Assembly (NCBI GenBank): GCA_964468435.1
Contig: CAYXVE010000004.1
Coordinates: forward strand, 62,001-126,000
Origin: JBCCTX01 sp964468435
GTDB lineage: Bacteria; Bacteroidota; Bacteroidia; J057
Length of the DNA: 64,000 bases
Direction of reading: 5' to 3'
This document shows, in pieces, positions 36,623-46,777 of this stretch. Position numbers and translations under genes: made by a program. Positions within the stretch are counted from its first letter, which is position 1, and every line of letters begins with the position of its first letter. The notes below the pieces were generated by a model that saw only the letters and a list, made by a program, of their open reading frames with translations, was not told the origin of the DNA and made no database searches.

Positions 36623-37546
36623 ATGTGGATAAATGAGTCATTAGAAAAAATCATCGGAAACAAATTCTCAAATCCGTATATGGCAGAAAAGGAGCGATTT
36701 ATTCAACTAAGCATGACTGTCCCGGAACATTGGCATGATATAGCCATCGCCATACTCGCGGAATATGGGTTTGAAGGGTTTGAGTCCAGAGATTCAATCT
36801 TAATAGGATATATGGTTGAAGATCAGTATGATTCTGCTACTATTGATGAATTGCTTGCTGGATTGGAGTATGTTGAGCAGGTACATATTGAATACATGGC
36901 TCCACAAAACTGGAATCATGTTTGGGAATCAAATTATGCTCCAGTGACGATCGATGATTTTTGCTACGTAAGGGCTCCCTTTCATCCTGTTCTGTCTAAT
37001 AGTTCCTATCAGTATGTATTGGATATACAACCCCAGATGTCTTTTGGCACAGGTCATCATGCGACCACACGTGCAATGATCAGTCTGATGAAGGAAATAT
37101 CATTTCGCGGGAAGGATACCCTGGATATGGGCTGCGGTACAGGTATACTAGGTATACTGGCCTCTAAAATGGGGAGCCGTGAAGTGATCGGTGTGGATAT
37201 AGATCCGTGGTCCTATGAAAACGCTATAGAAAATGCGTCAAAGAATCATGTATCTAATATGAAAATCATACTGGGAGATGTTGGTGCCATTCCATCAGGT
37301 ATATTTGATATCATCTTGGCGAACATCAATCTGAATATATTAGTCAGTGACATTCCCCATTATGCAAGGCATCTTAAAGATGAAGGAGTGCTTTTGCTAA
37401 GTGGGTTTTATGAATCGGATCTGGAAAAACTTGTACCTGTTTTGGAATCAGAAAAACTGGTACTGGACAGACAGATATGTCATCAGAAATGGATGGCGGT
37501 CTCGACCTTGCAACACAATCAACAGGATTGGTGTAAAGTACAGTAA
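36623..37546 (+). CDS. prmA: Ribosomal protein L11 methyltransferase PrmA
   Basis: Trimethylates ribosomal protein L11. An N-terminal substrate-binding domain (IAILAEYGFEGFESRD) is followed by the SAM domain with TGHHATTRAMISLM, motif I LDMGCGTGILGILASKMG, VGVDIDPWSYENAIENA and the ILANINLNILV motif. The frame gives 307 residues, which is long; the ATG at 36680 (MAEKERFIQLS) would give 288, closer to the family, and may be the real start. It is followed by the giant secreted-protein gene after 47 bp. Confidence 0.93.
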   Translation: MWINESLEKIIGNKFSNPYMAEKERFIQLSMTVPEHWHDIAIAILAEYGFEGFESRDSILIGYMVEDQYDSATIDELLAGLEYVEQVHIEYMAPQNWNHVWESNYAPVTIDDFCYVRAPFHPVLSNSSYQYVLDIQPQMSFGTGHHATTRAMISLMKEISFRGKDTLDMGCGTGILGILASKMGSREVIGVDIDPWSYENAIENASKNHVSNMKIILGDVGAIPSGIFDIILANINLNILVSDIPHYARHLKDEGVLLLSGFYESDLEKLVPVLESEKLVLDRQICHQKWMAVSTLQHNQQDWCKVQ

Positions 37547-37593
37547 GCATCAGTTCTATCAATAAGGAAAATTGAATCAAAATAAGTACTCCG

Positions 37594-40500
37594 ATGTATA
37601 AGCAAATTATTTTATGCTTGCTAGGGCTACAAGTCAGTGCAGGGCTATGGGCTCAGCGACTGGAACCTTTCTCCACGGAGCCTGAAGTTTTCATTGAAGA
37701 ACTCGTTTCGAAAATGGAGTATGGAGGGGCAATAGATGATGAAGCAGTAGATCTCCTGAAATCTTTCTGGATTAATGGTGATTTGATGCCAGATGAAAAA
37801 AACCGTATGATTGAGCAGATCAACAAGATGGTTGGGCTGAAATATGGCTTAGCGGCTAATATTGCCAGTTATACCCAAATCATCATTTCCTTGAAATCCA
37901 GAGAAAATTATGTCGGTCTTGCAATCGGAGACTTTCAAGAGGTAATAGAAGAAGCATTGGATAAGCTCTCGAATAAAGAGACCATGGTATTTCTAGATAG
38001 GTTGTACGAATATATTCCGGAAGGTCATTTGAAAAAACTACAGCGCTTTCATTGGAAATTGTATGATCAGGCTCCTATTCTTGAGATCAAGTCCATACAT
38101 GAAAGTGATACGAGTTACGCTCCGGTAATAAGTTTTGATGGAGCTGATCTTCAGTATGTTTCGCTGGATGACAGCATGATCCTTTACAATACATCAGGTT
38201 ATTTCAACTTTCTGACTCAGACACTTACCGGATCGGATGGAAGGGTTGATTGGGTAAAAGTAGGTCTTCCATCTGAGGATGTTTATGCAGAGGTACTTTC
38301 CTACAATCTCGATGTCAATAGAAGTACATTTGAAGCAGATAGTGTGCGATTCTATTATAAGAGTCTGATAGATGGACCGCTGTATGGTTATTTTGAGGAT
38401 AGGAATATCGGGGCTAGAGATACGCTGTCTGCTCAATACCCGATTTTTGTGAGTTATTCGGGTAATGTTGTGATTGAAGATTGGATTCCCAACGTGAGAT
38501 ATCAGGGAGGATTTACTTTAAAGGGGATCACAATTATTGGTTCTGCATATGATCAATGGGATACGCTCAGAAGTGGTGATGCTGAACTTCCCGGTACAGA
38601 GAATATAGCAGATGAGTGGCAGAAAAGCAGACGTAAAGCCAGAATAGATATCAAAGGTAGTGATCGCTATGTGCTGCATATGGTGGGAGAAACCTTTGAT
38701 TTATCTCTGGAAGAAGTCATAGGAGTAAATTCAGCCACTACAATATACACTTCTGATGGTGATAGTATCTTTCATCCTGGTCTGGACCTTTCTTATTCGG
38801 TAGATAACAGATTAATCGTGTTGAAAAAGCCCAGCAGGGGAGCATATAGCCATATCCCCTACACGAGTTCATATCACGATTTCTACCTATACTTCGAGAC
38901 GCTCATATGGGATGTTGAGACTGATAGCGTTCGTTTTACCTCTTTGCTGGATAAGGAAAACAAAATGGCGGCTATCGAGTCATTTGACTATTTCAAGGAA
39001 GCAAGATTCAATCAGGCTAAACACGTGCTCAGGTTCAATCCAGTAGGTGCTATATACCGATTTGCTTTACAGCACAAGGATTATCCCATAACGCCTGAAA
39101 ACATCATCAAGTCATTTGATCAGAAATACAATATGGATAGCCAGCTTGAAGCATTTAGGCAATCGCTTCCCAGTCTTGAGAGTGCTGGCTATATCAAGTA
39201 CGATAAAGACCGCGATGAAATTATACCTCAACCGAAACTGTTTAAATGGACCTTGGCCGCGAGAGGAAAAAAAGATTATGATGCCTTACAGCTTATCTCG
39301 AGGGTAGATACAGGAGATCACGCACATATCAACCTCAAAACACAGGAACTCAATATGAGAGGGGTTCCATATTTTGCCTTTAGCGATTCACAGTATGTAG
39401 TAGTTCAGCCACTGGGCAATGAAGTATATGTGGGTAAAGACCGTGGTCTCAGATTTGGGGGAAATATCGCAGCGGGTAAACTCAATCTTTATGCCAACAA
39501 AGAGCAGAATTTCCGCTTTGAGTATGAAACATTTAAGATCATTTGTGATTCTGTTGACGCCATCAAGTTTCAACTCGTGCGAAATCCACCGTCTGATTAT
39601 GAATTTACCCCTCTGGAAAAAGCACTCAGCAATACTGTATTTGAAAATGTCAGTGGAGCGATTCATATAGATGATCCCAACAATAAAAGTGGTAAGGAAT
39701 CCAATTCCCTCTATCCTGTATTCGATAGCTATCAGAATTCCTATATATACTGGGATAAGCCTGAGATACAAAATGGGGTGTATCACCGGGATAGTCTCTA
39801 TTTCGCTGTTTATCCTTTTGTATTGGATAGCCTGGATTCTTTCAATGAACAGGGGCTTTTGTTTGCAGGAGAATTTTACTCTTCAGAGATATTGCCTGTG
39901 ATTGAAGATACGCTGACTGTGATGCCGGATTTTACACTAGGGTTCCAGGTGGAAACTCCTGAGGAAGGTTATGATATTTTTGACTATAAAGGAAAGTTTT
40001 ATGACGAAGTCATATTGGATGGAAGTGGACTTCATGGTAAGGGCCGGTTAGAGCATGGTGGGCTGTTTGTCTCTAGCGACTCAATCATATTCCAGTTTGA
40101 TTCTGTTATGGCTTTTGTAGACAGCTTTCAGCTGGATCAGGGATATCACAACGGAAGCTATTTTCCACAACTTGATGGAATGCAGGCATATTATATCTGG
40201 TATCCCAAGACCGATCAGGTAGTATTCAGTACAATAGAAGTCGAAGAAGACTCTGTGGAGCCTGCACCGATCAATATTTTTAATGAAGAAGCTGAATTCT
40301 TTGGGGAATTGAAAATAACAGAGGATGGATTGGTCGGAAATGGGAAACTGAGACTAAGTGAAGTAGAAGTCAATGGGGAAAATATTATCTTAAAAGAACG
40401 CGATTTTGAAGCCGTTGGAGCCTCGTTTGTAATTATCGATACGCTTAATCCAGATATTGTCTACTTTGAGGCTCTGGATGTCAATGTGAAGTATGATGTA

Positions 40501-42222
40501 GAGCGCCATGAGGCTTCCTTTGGGCCTAAATCAAGTCGTATTATTCCTTCCCGTTTTGAGCAGCATAATTATTTTACTTCTTTAAATCTTGGTGAGTATA
40601 ACAGAAAGGATCGTGAGCTGAGATTGGAAGGTGGAAGTGATCGGGCAGGTGATAATTTTTTCAAATGGATAGATCCTGCAGACGATACGTTGAAATTCTT
40701 TGCGCAAAAAGCGCTATATAGAATAGACGACAGGGAGATCGATATCTCTGGTGTCCCCAACCTCGTCGTTGCGGATGCGATTATTACCCCCAAAGACCTT
40801 GCGTTGTCAGTCGGCGAAAATGGCCTTATCGATACACTGTTTGACGCTACCATAGAGGCAGACATAGTAGCGAAAAATCACTATCTCTATGAATCATCTG
40901 TGGCAATTTCCTCTGCAAATTCATATACGGGAAGTGGCAAATACGATTACATCGAAATAGATGAAAATAAGCAGTTTATCAATTTTGAAAATATTGAAGT
41001 AGTAGATAGTAAGACAACTTATGCCATTGGAAAAGTAGGGAATGAGGAGGATTTTTATCTCACTGACCGAATATTGTTCAAGGGTACAGCGGAGTTGAAT
41101 GCGCAAAATAGATTTTTGAGATTTGACGGAGAGGTCAAGATTGAATCTGATAATCCTGTCTTTGAAGAAGAATGGTTTCCATTTGAGCGCACTACCGTGA
41201 ATCCTGATTCAGTCTTCATACCCATCGATAGATACATGACCAATGATGAGGGTGATGCAGTGATTTCAGGACTTATGTATATACCTCCTGTAGGAGAGTT
41301 TTATTCTTCCTTCCTACAGCCCAAAATTGATTCAGAAGATCCTGAATTACTCCTGGCATCAGGAGGTCTGACTGTCGACCGGAAAACCAAGGCTTTCAGA
41401 ATTGGGCCAGAAGATAAAATCAAAAATCGGACCTACCGAGGGGCAACGGTTTCATATGACGACCAGCTCAATCTGATAACCTCAAAAGGATATCTGGATT
41501 TTCCATATAATTTTCCTGCTAAAACAGTGTCCATGGAGATGGTAGGAGCATGGGAAGAAAATGTCGGTGATGCTTCTATTCGTACAGATTTATTACTTGG
41601 GATTAACATGGATGTGCTACCAACGGAACCTCTAGCAGAACTGGTTAGCAATTTCCATTTCTTTACAGTAAACCGGAAAGATATAGATTTCCTTTCCCGG
41701 CCCCTATTGGAAAATATATCAGAACTGCTTGATCAGGGCAAAAGAGACGATAAGGCTACCAGAGAGTTTGTAGATCATGTGCATGATGCAATGATCTATA
41801 CGGACATTGACTTGGCTGCCATATTGCCATATACATTCTTGTTGTCCAATGTCGACCTTCGCTTCGACCCTGATGAGGGTTCGCTTTACAGCAATGGTCC
41901 GATCGGGCTTATCGGAATTGATGGTAAACCCGTCAACAAAATGATAAAAGCACGTATTCTGTATCAAATAGGTGAAGATCCGCCTTTTAAAGAGCGCGAG
42001 CCAGACAAGATCACGATCTATTTGGAAGTCGACGAGTACAATTGGGCATACTTCCATTTTGAAGGTGATGTGGTGCGTACAGTAGCCCCCTATGACAATT
42101 ATAATGTACCAATATTGGAAGAATCTGAAAAGCAGAAAGGCAATAGCGGTTTCAGGTATGAACTGGCTCCCATAGAAGAAGCTCAAAACTTCAAACGTTC
42201 CATGGATCAGCGAGGTCAGTAA
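37594..42222 (+). CDS. Giant secreted beta-rich protein of unknown function
   Basis: A 1542-residue protein with a clear signal peptide (about 1-20, LLGLQVSAGLWAQ). No domain is recognised with confidence. The sequence is acidic and dominated by alternating strands. Recurrent short motifs such as DSVRF, DSIIFQFDSV and blocks like GEFYSSEILPVIEDTL suggest tandem beta-jellyroll or beta-helix units, loosely reminiscent of OstA/LptD-type repeats. There is no T9SS sorting domain, no barrel-like C-terminal strand and no lipobox, so a periplasmic or surface location is open. Neighbours prmA and rpsT are housekeeping genes. The function is unknown. Confidence 0.85.
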   Translation: MYKQIILCLLGLQVSAGLWAQRLEPFSTEPEVFIEELVSKMEYGGAIDDEAVDLLKSFWINGDLMPDEKNRMIEQINKMVGLKYGLAANIASYTQIIISLKSRENYVGLAIGDFQEVIEEALDKLSNKETMVFLDRLYEYIPEGHLKKLQRFHWKLYDQAPILEIKSIHESDTSYAPVISFDGADLQYVSLDDSMILYNTSGYFNFLTQTLTGSDGRVDWVKVGLPSEDVYAEVLSYNLDVNRSTFEADSVRFYYKSLIDGPLYGYFEDRNIGARDTLSAQYPIFVSYSGNVVIEDWIPNVRYQGGFTLKGITIIGSAYDQWDTLRSGDAELPGTENIADEWQKSRRKARIDIKGSDRYVLHMVGETFDLSLEEVIGVNSATTIYTSDGDSIFHPGLDLSYSVDNRLIVLKKPSRGAYSHIPYTSSYHDFYLYFETLIWDVETDSVRFTSLLDKENKMAAIESFDYFKEARFNQAKHVLRFNPVGAIYRFALQHKDYPITPENIIKSFDQKYNMDSQLEAFRQSLPSLESAGYIKYDKDRDEIIPQPKLFKWTLAARGKKDYDALQLISRVDTGDHAHINLKTQELNMRGVPYFAFSDSQYVVVQPLGNEVYVGKDRGLRFGGNIAAGKLNLYANKEQNFRFEYETFKIICDSVDAIKFQLVRNPPSDYEFTPLEKALSNTVFENVSGAIHIDDPNNKSGKESNSLYPVFDSYQNSYIYWDKPEIQNGVYHRDSLYFAVYPFVLDSLDSFNEQGLLFAGEFYSSEILPVIEDTLTVMPDFTLGFQVETPEEGYDIFDYKGKFYDEVILDGSGLHGKGRLEHGGLFVSSDSIIFQFDSVMAFVDSFQLDQGYHNGSYFPQLDGMQAYYIWYPKTDQVVFSTIEVEEDSVEPAPINIFNEEAEFFGELKITEDGLVGNGKLRLSEVEVNGENIILKERDFEAVGASFVIIDTLNPDIVYFEALDVNVKYDVERHEASFGPKSSRIIPSRFEQHNYFTSLNLGEYNRKDRELRLEGGSDRAGDNFFKWIDPADDTLKFFAQKALYRIDDREIDISGVPNLVVADAIITPKDLALSVGENGLIDTLFDATIEADIVAKNHYLYESSVAISSANSYTGSGKYDYIEIDENKQFINFENIEVVDSKTTYAIGKVGNEEDFYLTDRILFKGTAELNAQNRFLRFDGEVKIESDNPVFEEEWFPFERTTVNPDSVFIPIDRYMTNDEGDAVISGLMYIPPVGEFYSSFLQPKIDSEDPELLLASGGLTVDRKTKAFRIGPEDKIKNRTYRGATVSYDDQLNLITSKGYLDFPYNFPAKTVSMEMVGAWEENVGDASIRTDLLLGINMDVLPTEPLAELVSNFHFFTVNRKDIDFLSRPLLENISELLDQGKRDDKATREFVDHVHDAMIYTDIDLAAILPYTFLLSNVDLRFDPDEGSLYSNGPIGLIGIDGKPVNKMIKARILYQIGEDPPFKEREPDKITIYLEVDEYNWAYFHFEGDVVRTVAPYDNYNVPILEESEKQKGNSGFRYELAPIEEAQNFKRSMDQRGQ

Positions 42223-42256
42223 ATCATTAATACCTTGACTAGTATGCTTGAACTTA

Positions 42257-42286
42257 TTGCATTTTTGTAGTTTATTCGTAAATTTG
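42257..42286 (+). promoter_or_regulatory. Promoter of rpsT
   Basis: TTG (42257-42259), 19-bp spacer, TAAATTTG (42279-42286): an exact match to the Bacteroidota primary sigma pattern TTG-N19-TAnnTTTG. Transcription would start near 42293, leaving a leader of about 29 nt before the rpsT ATG. Confidence 0.8.
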
Positions 42287-42321
42287 CAAATGAATAGAAA
42301 ACGGAATCATTTTAGTATAAA

Positions 42322-42576
42322 ATGGCAAACCATAAGTCAGCAAAGAAAAGAGCTCGTCAAAATGTGAAGAGAATGCTTCGCAATCGCTACCGCAAGGTAA
42401 CTATGCGTAATATGGTCAAAAAGTTGCGTGGTACGACCGATAAGGAAGTAGCAGAGGAATTACTGCCGAAAGTAATCAGTACAATTGATCGAACTGTGAA
42501 GGCTAATATTATTCACAAGAATAATGCCTCTAACCTCAAAAGTAAACTTTCTCGTTATGTGAATCGGCTCTCTTGA
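42322..42576 (+). CDS. rpsT: 30S ribosomal protein S20
   Basis: An 84-residue basic helical protein that binds 16S rRNA early in 30S assembly. The start MANHKSAKKRARQNVKRMLRNRYRKV and the ending KNNASNLKSKLSRYVNRL are typical. The promoter is readable 36 bp upstream. Downstream, radC has its own -7 element, so rpsT is probably transcribed alone. Confidence 0.97.
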   Translation: MANHKSAKKRARQNVKRMLRNRYRKVTMRNMVKKLRGTTDKEVAEELLPKVISTIDRTVKANIIHKNNASNLKSKLSRYVNRLS

Positions 42577-42619
42577 TTTAGTGATCCGATAAAACATAGG
42601 TATAAGTAGAATCTGACAC

Positions 42620-42649
42620 TTTCCCCTTTTTACTTTTAGTCTACCTTTG
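42620..42649 (+). promoter_or_regulatory. Putative promoter of radC
   Basis: TTTC (42620-42623), 18-bp spacer, TACCTTTG (42642-42649). The -7 box matches TAnnTTTG exactly and the -33 box differs by one base from TTTG. It lies 55 bp before the radC ATG. Confidence 0.55.
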
Positions 42650-42703
42650 TCCATAGATGTTAACTCCCATATTTGGAAATTGAGCCTTCTTAATACATAG
42701 AAA

Positions 42704-43399
42704 ATGGCTCACTACCAGAATATACCCATCAGTGAATGGTCCCTTGAAGACCGGCCCAGGGAAAAGTTACTTCAAAAAGGTATAGAAGCACTCACTGATG
42801 CGGAATTGATCGCAATTATATTATCCAGTGGTACTCAAAAACATTCTGCAATTGATATCGCTCGTGAAATGTTGCGTGAGAAGGGCAATCTTATGCAAAT
42901 TGCAAGATCAGGAGTCGCAGAACTGACAAGATTCAAAGGGATAGGGAAGGCTAAAGCTATTGCACTCGTTGCAGCCTTTGAACTTGGACGTAGAAAACAT
43001 CTCAATCCTGATGACACGATCAAGGTTACCAGCGCAGAGATTGTTGCGGCTTACATGAAACCCCGGTTGAGCGACCTCGATCAGGAGGTGTTTCACGTAC
43101 TGTTTCTCAACAAAAATAATGTCGTCATTGCCGAAAAACAATTTTTCAAAGGAGGAGTAGCTGCTACCATCATCGATACGAAACTGATTTTCAGGGAAGC
43201 TGTACATAACCTGTCAAGTGCTATGATCCTGGTTCACAACCATCCTTCAGGCAACCTGACCCCAAGTCATGCCGATATAGAAGTTACACGCAAAATCACT
43301 GCATGTGGCAGGATTTTTGAAATTCAAGTGTTGGATCATGTAATCGTTTCTCACCAAGGCTATTATTCTTTTGCAGACCATGACCTCATGGGATCGTGA
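42704..43399 (+). CDS. radC: RadC-family JAB domain protein
   Basis: A 231-residue protein with an N-terminal helix-hairpin-helix region (LTDAELIAIILSSGTQKHSAIDIAREML, TRFKGIGKAKAIALVAAFELGRR) and a C-terminal JAB/MPN metalloprotease-like domain. The latter has the zinc motif VHNHPSGNLTPSHADIEVTRKI (His at about 177 and 179, Asp at about 190). The name RadC is historical; a role in DNA repair is not established. The next gene begins 70 bp on and may be co-transcribed. Confidence 0.93.
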   Translation: MAHYQNIPISEWSLEDRPREKLLQKGIEALTDAELIAIILSSGTQKHSAIDIAREMLREKGNLMQIARSGVAELTRFKGIGKAKAIALVAAFELGRRKHLNPDDTIKVTSAEIVAAYMKPRLSDLDQEVFHVLFLNKNNVVIAEKQFFKGGVAATIIDTKLIFREAVHNLSSAMILVHNHPSGNLTPSHADIEVTRKITACGRIFEIQVLDHVIVSHQGYYSFADHDLMGS

Positions 43400-43469
43400 T
43401 AAAAATGACTGCGTTTGCATCGATTCCTGCACAAATCTTTTGTAAATTGTGAGTCATAGCGGAAGTGAC

Positions 43470-45203
43470 ATGGCGGTATCTCCTCCTATTTATGGGAATA
43501 TACAAGTAGATGATCAACTCAATATCAACACGCTGATTGATAGGATGGAATCTGTATCCAGCAGTTTTCTCAATCAGTCTGAGTTCAATGCATACATGGT
43601 CCTAAGAAACGGACAGCGTTTTTATGGACTGAATAAATCCGAAGTTACCGGTCTATATCACGAGCACGATGGAAGTATTCAGTCCTTGGCCTTTTCGCTC
43701 AGTGCCCCCAATGGCGGTGGAGTCCGCATCAACCTTCAAAGGGTAAAAGATAAAGAATACCTTCGGGGTCAGTTTATTATCGCAACGGGTCGTAAGTGGA
43801 TCAATGAGGAAATCTGGGAGATTTTACAGGGTACATGGGTGCCCAAGCCCCGCCCCGATGAAGCACTTATGACTATGATGGAGAGCATCTTGGCTACCAA
43901 AGCTGCAGAAGAAACGCAACGTAAAGCTGCAATACATAATCGCACAGAGCAATCAGTTAGCCAAAAAGCTGATCTCGTTTATAGGGAAGAAGCCTTCTCG
44001 CTGGACTCTCAGGTGAGTTTTCAGCGGATAGTAGGATTACTCGATGAAATCTCCATCGTATTTTTGGATGAAGTAGCCTTTCATTTCAGGCTGGGTACTA
44101 CCGATGGAGATTATTTTGTAGACATATCTCAGTCGCGTTTAAATCAGATTTTCCGCTTTGAGCGCTCACGCATTCATACACTATACATGGATGCTAATAC
44201 TGATGATGGACAACGGGTCGATATTGTGTTGAGATTTCACAAGACAGGCAACAGTCCTGATACGCTTGTGGAGGTCACTGCATATGAAGCAGAAGAGATT
44301 GTTTTACATGTGAAGGAAGTGTTGGGAACTGGGAAAACCCAAAATCTCAAAGATACGGCGATCTTTCATAAGAAATTCATCTTTGATCCTGAAGTGCTTT
44401 CCATAGATACACTTGTAATCCTGGTTAATGCGATCCTCGCTACCTATCTGAAAGAGGTAAACCCGGTTACAGGTCTATATACCTTTTCTGGTAAAATTTT
44501 TACACAGTTGAGCCTCAATCAACTTAAAGAAGCCTATCATCGAAATGAAAGCCAGGTGAAGAAACTTACGATTTCCGCTTCTAGTGCCAATGGCGCTTTG
44601 TTTTTTTTCCTGCTGTTTAAATGGGAGCATGATAAAGAACCCCATGGAGAAATACAGATGAATCTCGGAGATGACGAGCGACATCAGACGGTAAATGAAT
44701 TGATATGGGATAGACTCAAGTTTCGGTTACCTTATAAACAATCGGACCGTTCAACTGAAGCTAACCGGGAAATGGTTATCAATCCCGTTTATCAGATCCG
44801 ACAGTTTTCAGATCGCGAAGCTGGTTGCCTGATGGTAATGCCTCTGGAGGCCTATTGGTCAGACCCTATATGGAATTGTGTAAAGCATACCCTTGAAGGG
44901 CTCAACTATAAGTACTTACACCGGGCTTATGCCTTAAATGAAGAAGGAACACTGGAAAATACCTGGCAGGCAATCAATGAAGTTGACTGGATTATTGTAG
45001 ACCTTACCTATCGTCAGCCTGATGTATTTTACATTCTAGGTATAGCCCACACACTAGGGAAGGATGTGCTGATGACAACTCAACATGAAAGAGACATTCC
45101 GTTGGAACTTCGCAAATTCGATTACCTGGTCTACGACAATAATCTTGCAGGGCTGGAAAAGCTACAGATAGAATTGACCAAAAGATTAAGTAAGGAAAAA
45201 TAG
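43470..45203 (+). CDS. Triplicated-module protein with nucleoside deoxyribosyltransferase-like C-terminus
   Basis: No signal peptide, so cytoplasmic. Numbering is from a GTG at 43449; the ATG at 43470 with GGAAG four bases upstream is preferred. Three divergent copies of a module of about 115 residues span about 15-127, 178-292 and 307-427. Each has a helix, an FxxxG(xx)Y strand pair, an (L/N)xxQLxxxY-type helix and a final helix such as EEIWEILQ or NELIWDRLK. The C-terminal 130 residues have CLMVMPLE, DWIIVDLTYRQPDVFYILG and IAHTLGKDVLMTTQ, the pattern of nucleoside 2-deoxyribosyltransferase-like domains. The usual YE(L/V)G glutamate is Ile529 here. The function is unknown. Confidence 0.8.
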   Translation: MAVSPPIYGNIQVDDQLNINTLIDRMESVSSSFLNQSEFNAYMVLRNGQRFYGLNKSEVTGLYHEHDGSIQSLAFSLSAPNGGGVRINLQRVKDKEYLRGQFIIATGRKWINEEIWEILQGTWVPKPRPDEALMTMMESILATKAAEETQRKAAIHNRTEQSVSQKADLVYREEAFSLDSQVSFQRIVGLLDEISIVFLDEVAFHFRLGTTDGDYFVDISQSRLNQIFRFERSRIHTLYMDANTDDGQRVDIVLRFHKTGNSPDTLVEVTAYEAEEIVLHVKEVLGTGKTQNLKDTAIFHKKFIFDPEVLSIDTLVILVNAILATYLKEVNPVTGLYTFSGKIFTQLSLNQLKEAYHRNESQVKKLTISASSANGALFFFLLFKWEHDKEPHGEIQMNLGDDERHQTVNELIWDRLKFRLPYKQSDRSTEANREMVINPVYQIRQFSDREAGCLMVMPLEAYWSDPIWNCVKHTLEGLNYKYLHRAYALNEEGTLENTWQAINEVDWIIVDLTYRQPDVFYILGIAHTLGKDVLMTTQHERDIPLELRKFDYLVYDNNLAGLEKLQIELTKRLSKEK

Positions 45204-45251
45204 AACCGGATGTTTTGGATATTTTCCTGATCAACAATATAAACTTTTCAA

Positions 45252-46751
45252 ATGAAGAAAATTTTGATGGCATCAGCTCAAGCTTGGAAGATGATACTTG
45301 TTCTCTTCACTGCAATATGTACCTCAATGCCCCTGTACACTCAACAAGCTCATCAATTGGATGCAGCCTTAGCACAGATGAATAATGACCCTGATCTAAG
45401 ATCTGCTACCTGGGGCTTCTGTGCAATAGATGTCCAGAGTGGTCAAGTGATTTCTGAGTTTAATTCAGAGAAAAGCATGGTTACAGCATCTGTCATGAAA
45501 GCTGTTACTACAGCTACTGCTCTGGGGATACTGGGAACAGGTTTCAGGTTTGAGACCTATCTCGAGTATGATGGTGAAATAGAAGCTCATGGTACGCTAA
45601 ATGGGAATCTCTATTTAAGAGGTACAGGAGACCCCACACTGGGTAGTGACAGGTTTGAAGGAAATCCGGATGTAGAGGATATTTTCAGAATCTGGGCCGA
45701 AGCCATCCAGCAGGAAGGGATTACCCGGATTGAAGGAAAAGTAATTGCTGATGCTTCTATATTTGATTCTCAATTGACACCTGGAAACTGGAGTTGGGAA
45801 GATATGGGTAATTACTATGGAGCAGGTGTGGCAGGATTAAATATTCATGAAAACCTCTACAGGCTCGATTTCAAACCCGGGCAAACCACAGGTTCTCGTA
45901 CGGAGATCATTCGTACGGTTCCATTTATGGATCAGCTATCTTTTATCAATGAAGTAACCACCGGAGCTGTTGGATCAGGTGATAATGCCTATATTTTCGG
46001 TTCTCCCTATACAAACATCAGATTTATTAGAGGAACTATACCAGGCGGTAGAAATGTTTTTTCTATCAAGGGTTCTATCTCTGATCCGGTAAGATTCATC
46101 GCCAGACATCTGTACGAGACTATAGGCAAATGCGATATTCCTGTTATTAGAGGTTACAGTACCATGCTGGATGAGCAGAGAACCAATGTACATAATGAAC
46201 GAAATATTATTCACATCCATCAATCCCCTTTTCTGAGTGAAATTGTAAAAGAGACCAACCTCGAAAGCATCAATCTCTATGCCGAGGCACTCCTGAAAAG
46301 AATAGCTGCAGAACGAAGAAGGCCCGGATCGACTCGCGTTGGCCTCAAAATAGTAGACGAATATTGGGAAAGTATGCAAATTGACACAAAGGGAATGCTG
46401 CTGAGAGATGGAAGTGGGCTTTCTTCTAATAATGTATTGAGCCCCCGGCAGATAGCAACCATTCTTCAGAAAACGTATCATACCACTTATGGAGATGCTC
46501 TATGGCAGTCATTGCCAGTAGCTGGAAGGAGCGGAAGTTTGAAAAATATGCTGAGAGGAACCCGTGCGGAGGGTAGGCTAAGAGCTAAAAGTGGATACAT
46601 CTCGGCAGTTCGTTCCTATGCCGGCTATGTAGAAACTTCTGGAAACCGACTGGTGGCATTTGCTATGCTCGCCAATAATTTTACTTGTAGTGCAGGACAA
46701 ATGCGTATAAAATTTGAAAGGCTGATGGTGAAGATGGCAGAAATGTATTAG
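45252..46751 (+). CDS. dacB: D-alanyl-D-alanine carboxypeptidase/endopeptidase (S13, PBP4 type)
   Basis: Periplasmic penicillin-binding protein that trims or opens peptide cross-links in peptidoglycan. The 499-residue protein has a signal peptide (about 1-30). Catalytic motifs are SxxK as SVMK (80-83), SxN as SSN in DGSGLSSNNVLSPRQ and KTG-type KSG in LRAKSGYISAVRSYAGY. The large insert between SxxK and SxN is typical of S13 enzymes. It is 48 bp after the triplicated-module gene and 26 bp before an aminotransferase gene. Confidence 0.95.
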   Translation: MKKILMASAQAWKMILVLFTAICTSMPLYTQQAHQLDAALAQMNNDPDLRSATWGFCAIDVQSGQVISEFNSEKSMVTASVMKAVTTATALGILGTGFRFETYLEYDGEIEAHGTLNGNLYLRGTGDPTLGSDRFEGNPDVEDIFRIWAEAIQQEGITRIEGKVIADASIFDSQLTPGNWSWEDMGNYYGAGVAGLNIHENLYRLDFKPGQTTGSRTEIIRTVPFMDQLSFINEVTTGAVGSGDNAYIFGSPYTNIRFIRGTIPGGRNVFSIKGSISDPVRFIARHLYETIGKCDIPVIRGYSTMLDEQRTNVHNERNIIHIHQSPFLSEIVKETNLESINLYAEALLKRIAAERRRPGSTRVGLKIVDEYWESMQIDTKGMLLRDGSGLSSNNVLSPRQIATILQKTYHTTYGDALWQSLPVAGRSGSLKNMLRGTRAEGRLRAKSGYISAVRSYAGYVETSGNRLVAFAMLANNFTCSAGQMRIKFERLMVKMAEMY

Positions 46752-46777
46752 TCAGAATAAACCACTATATTTATATC

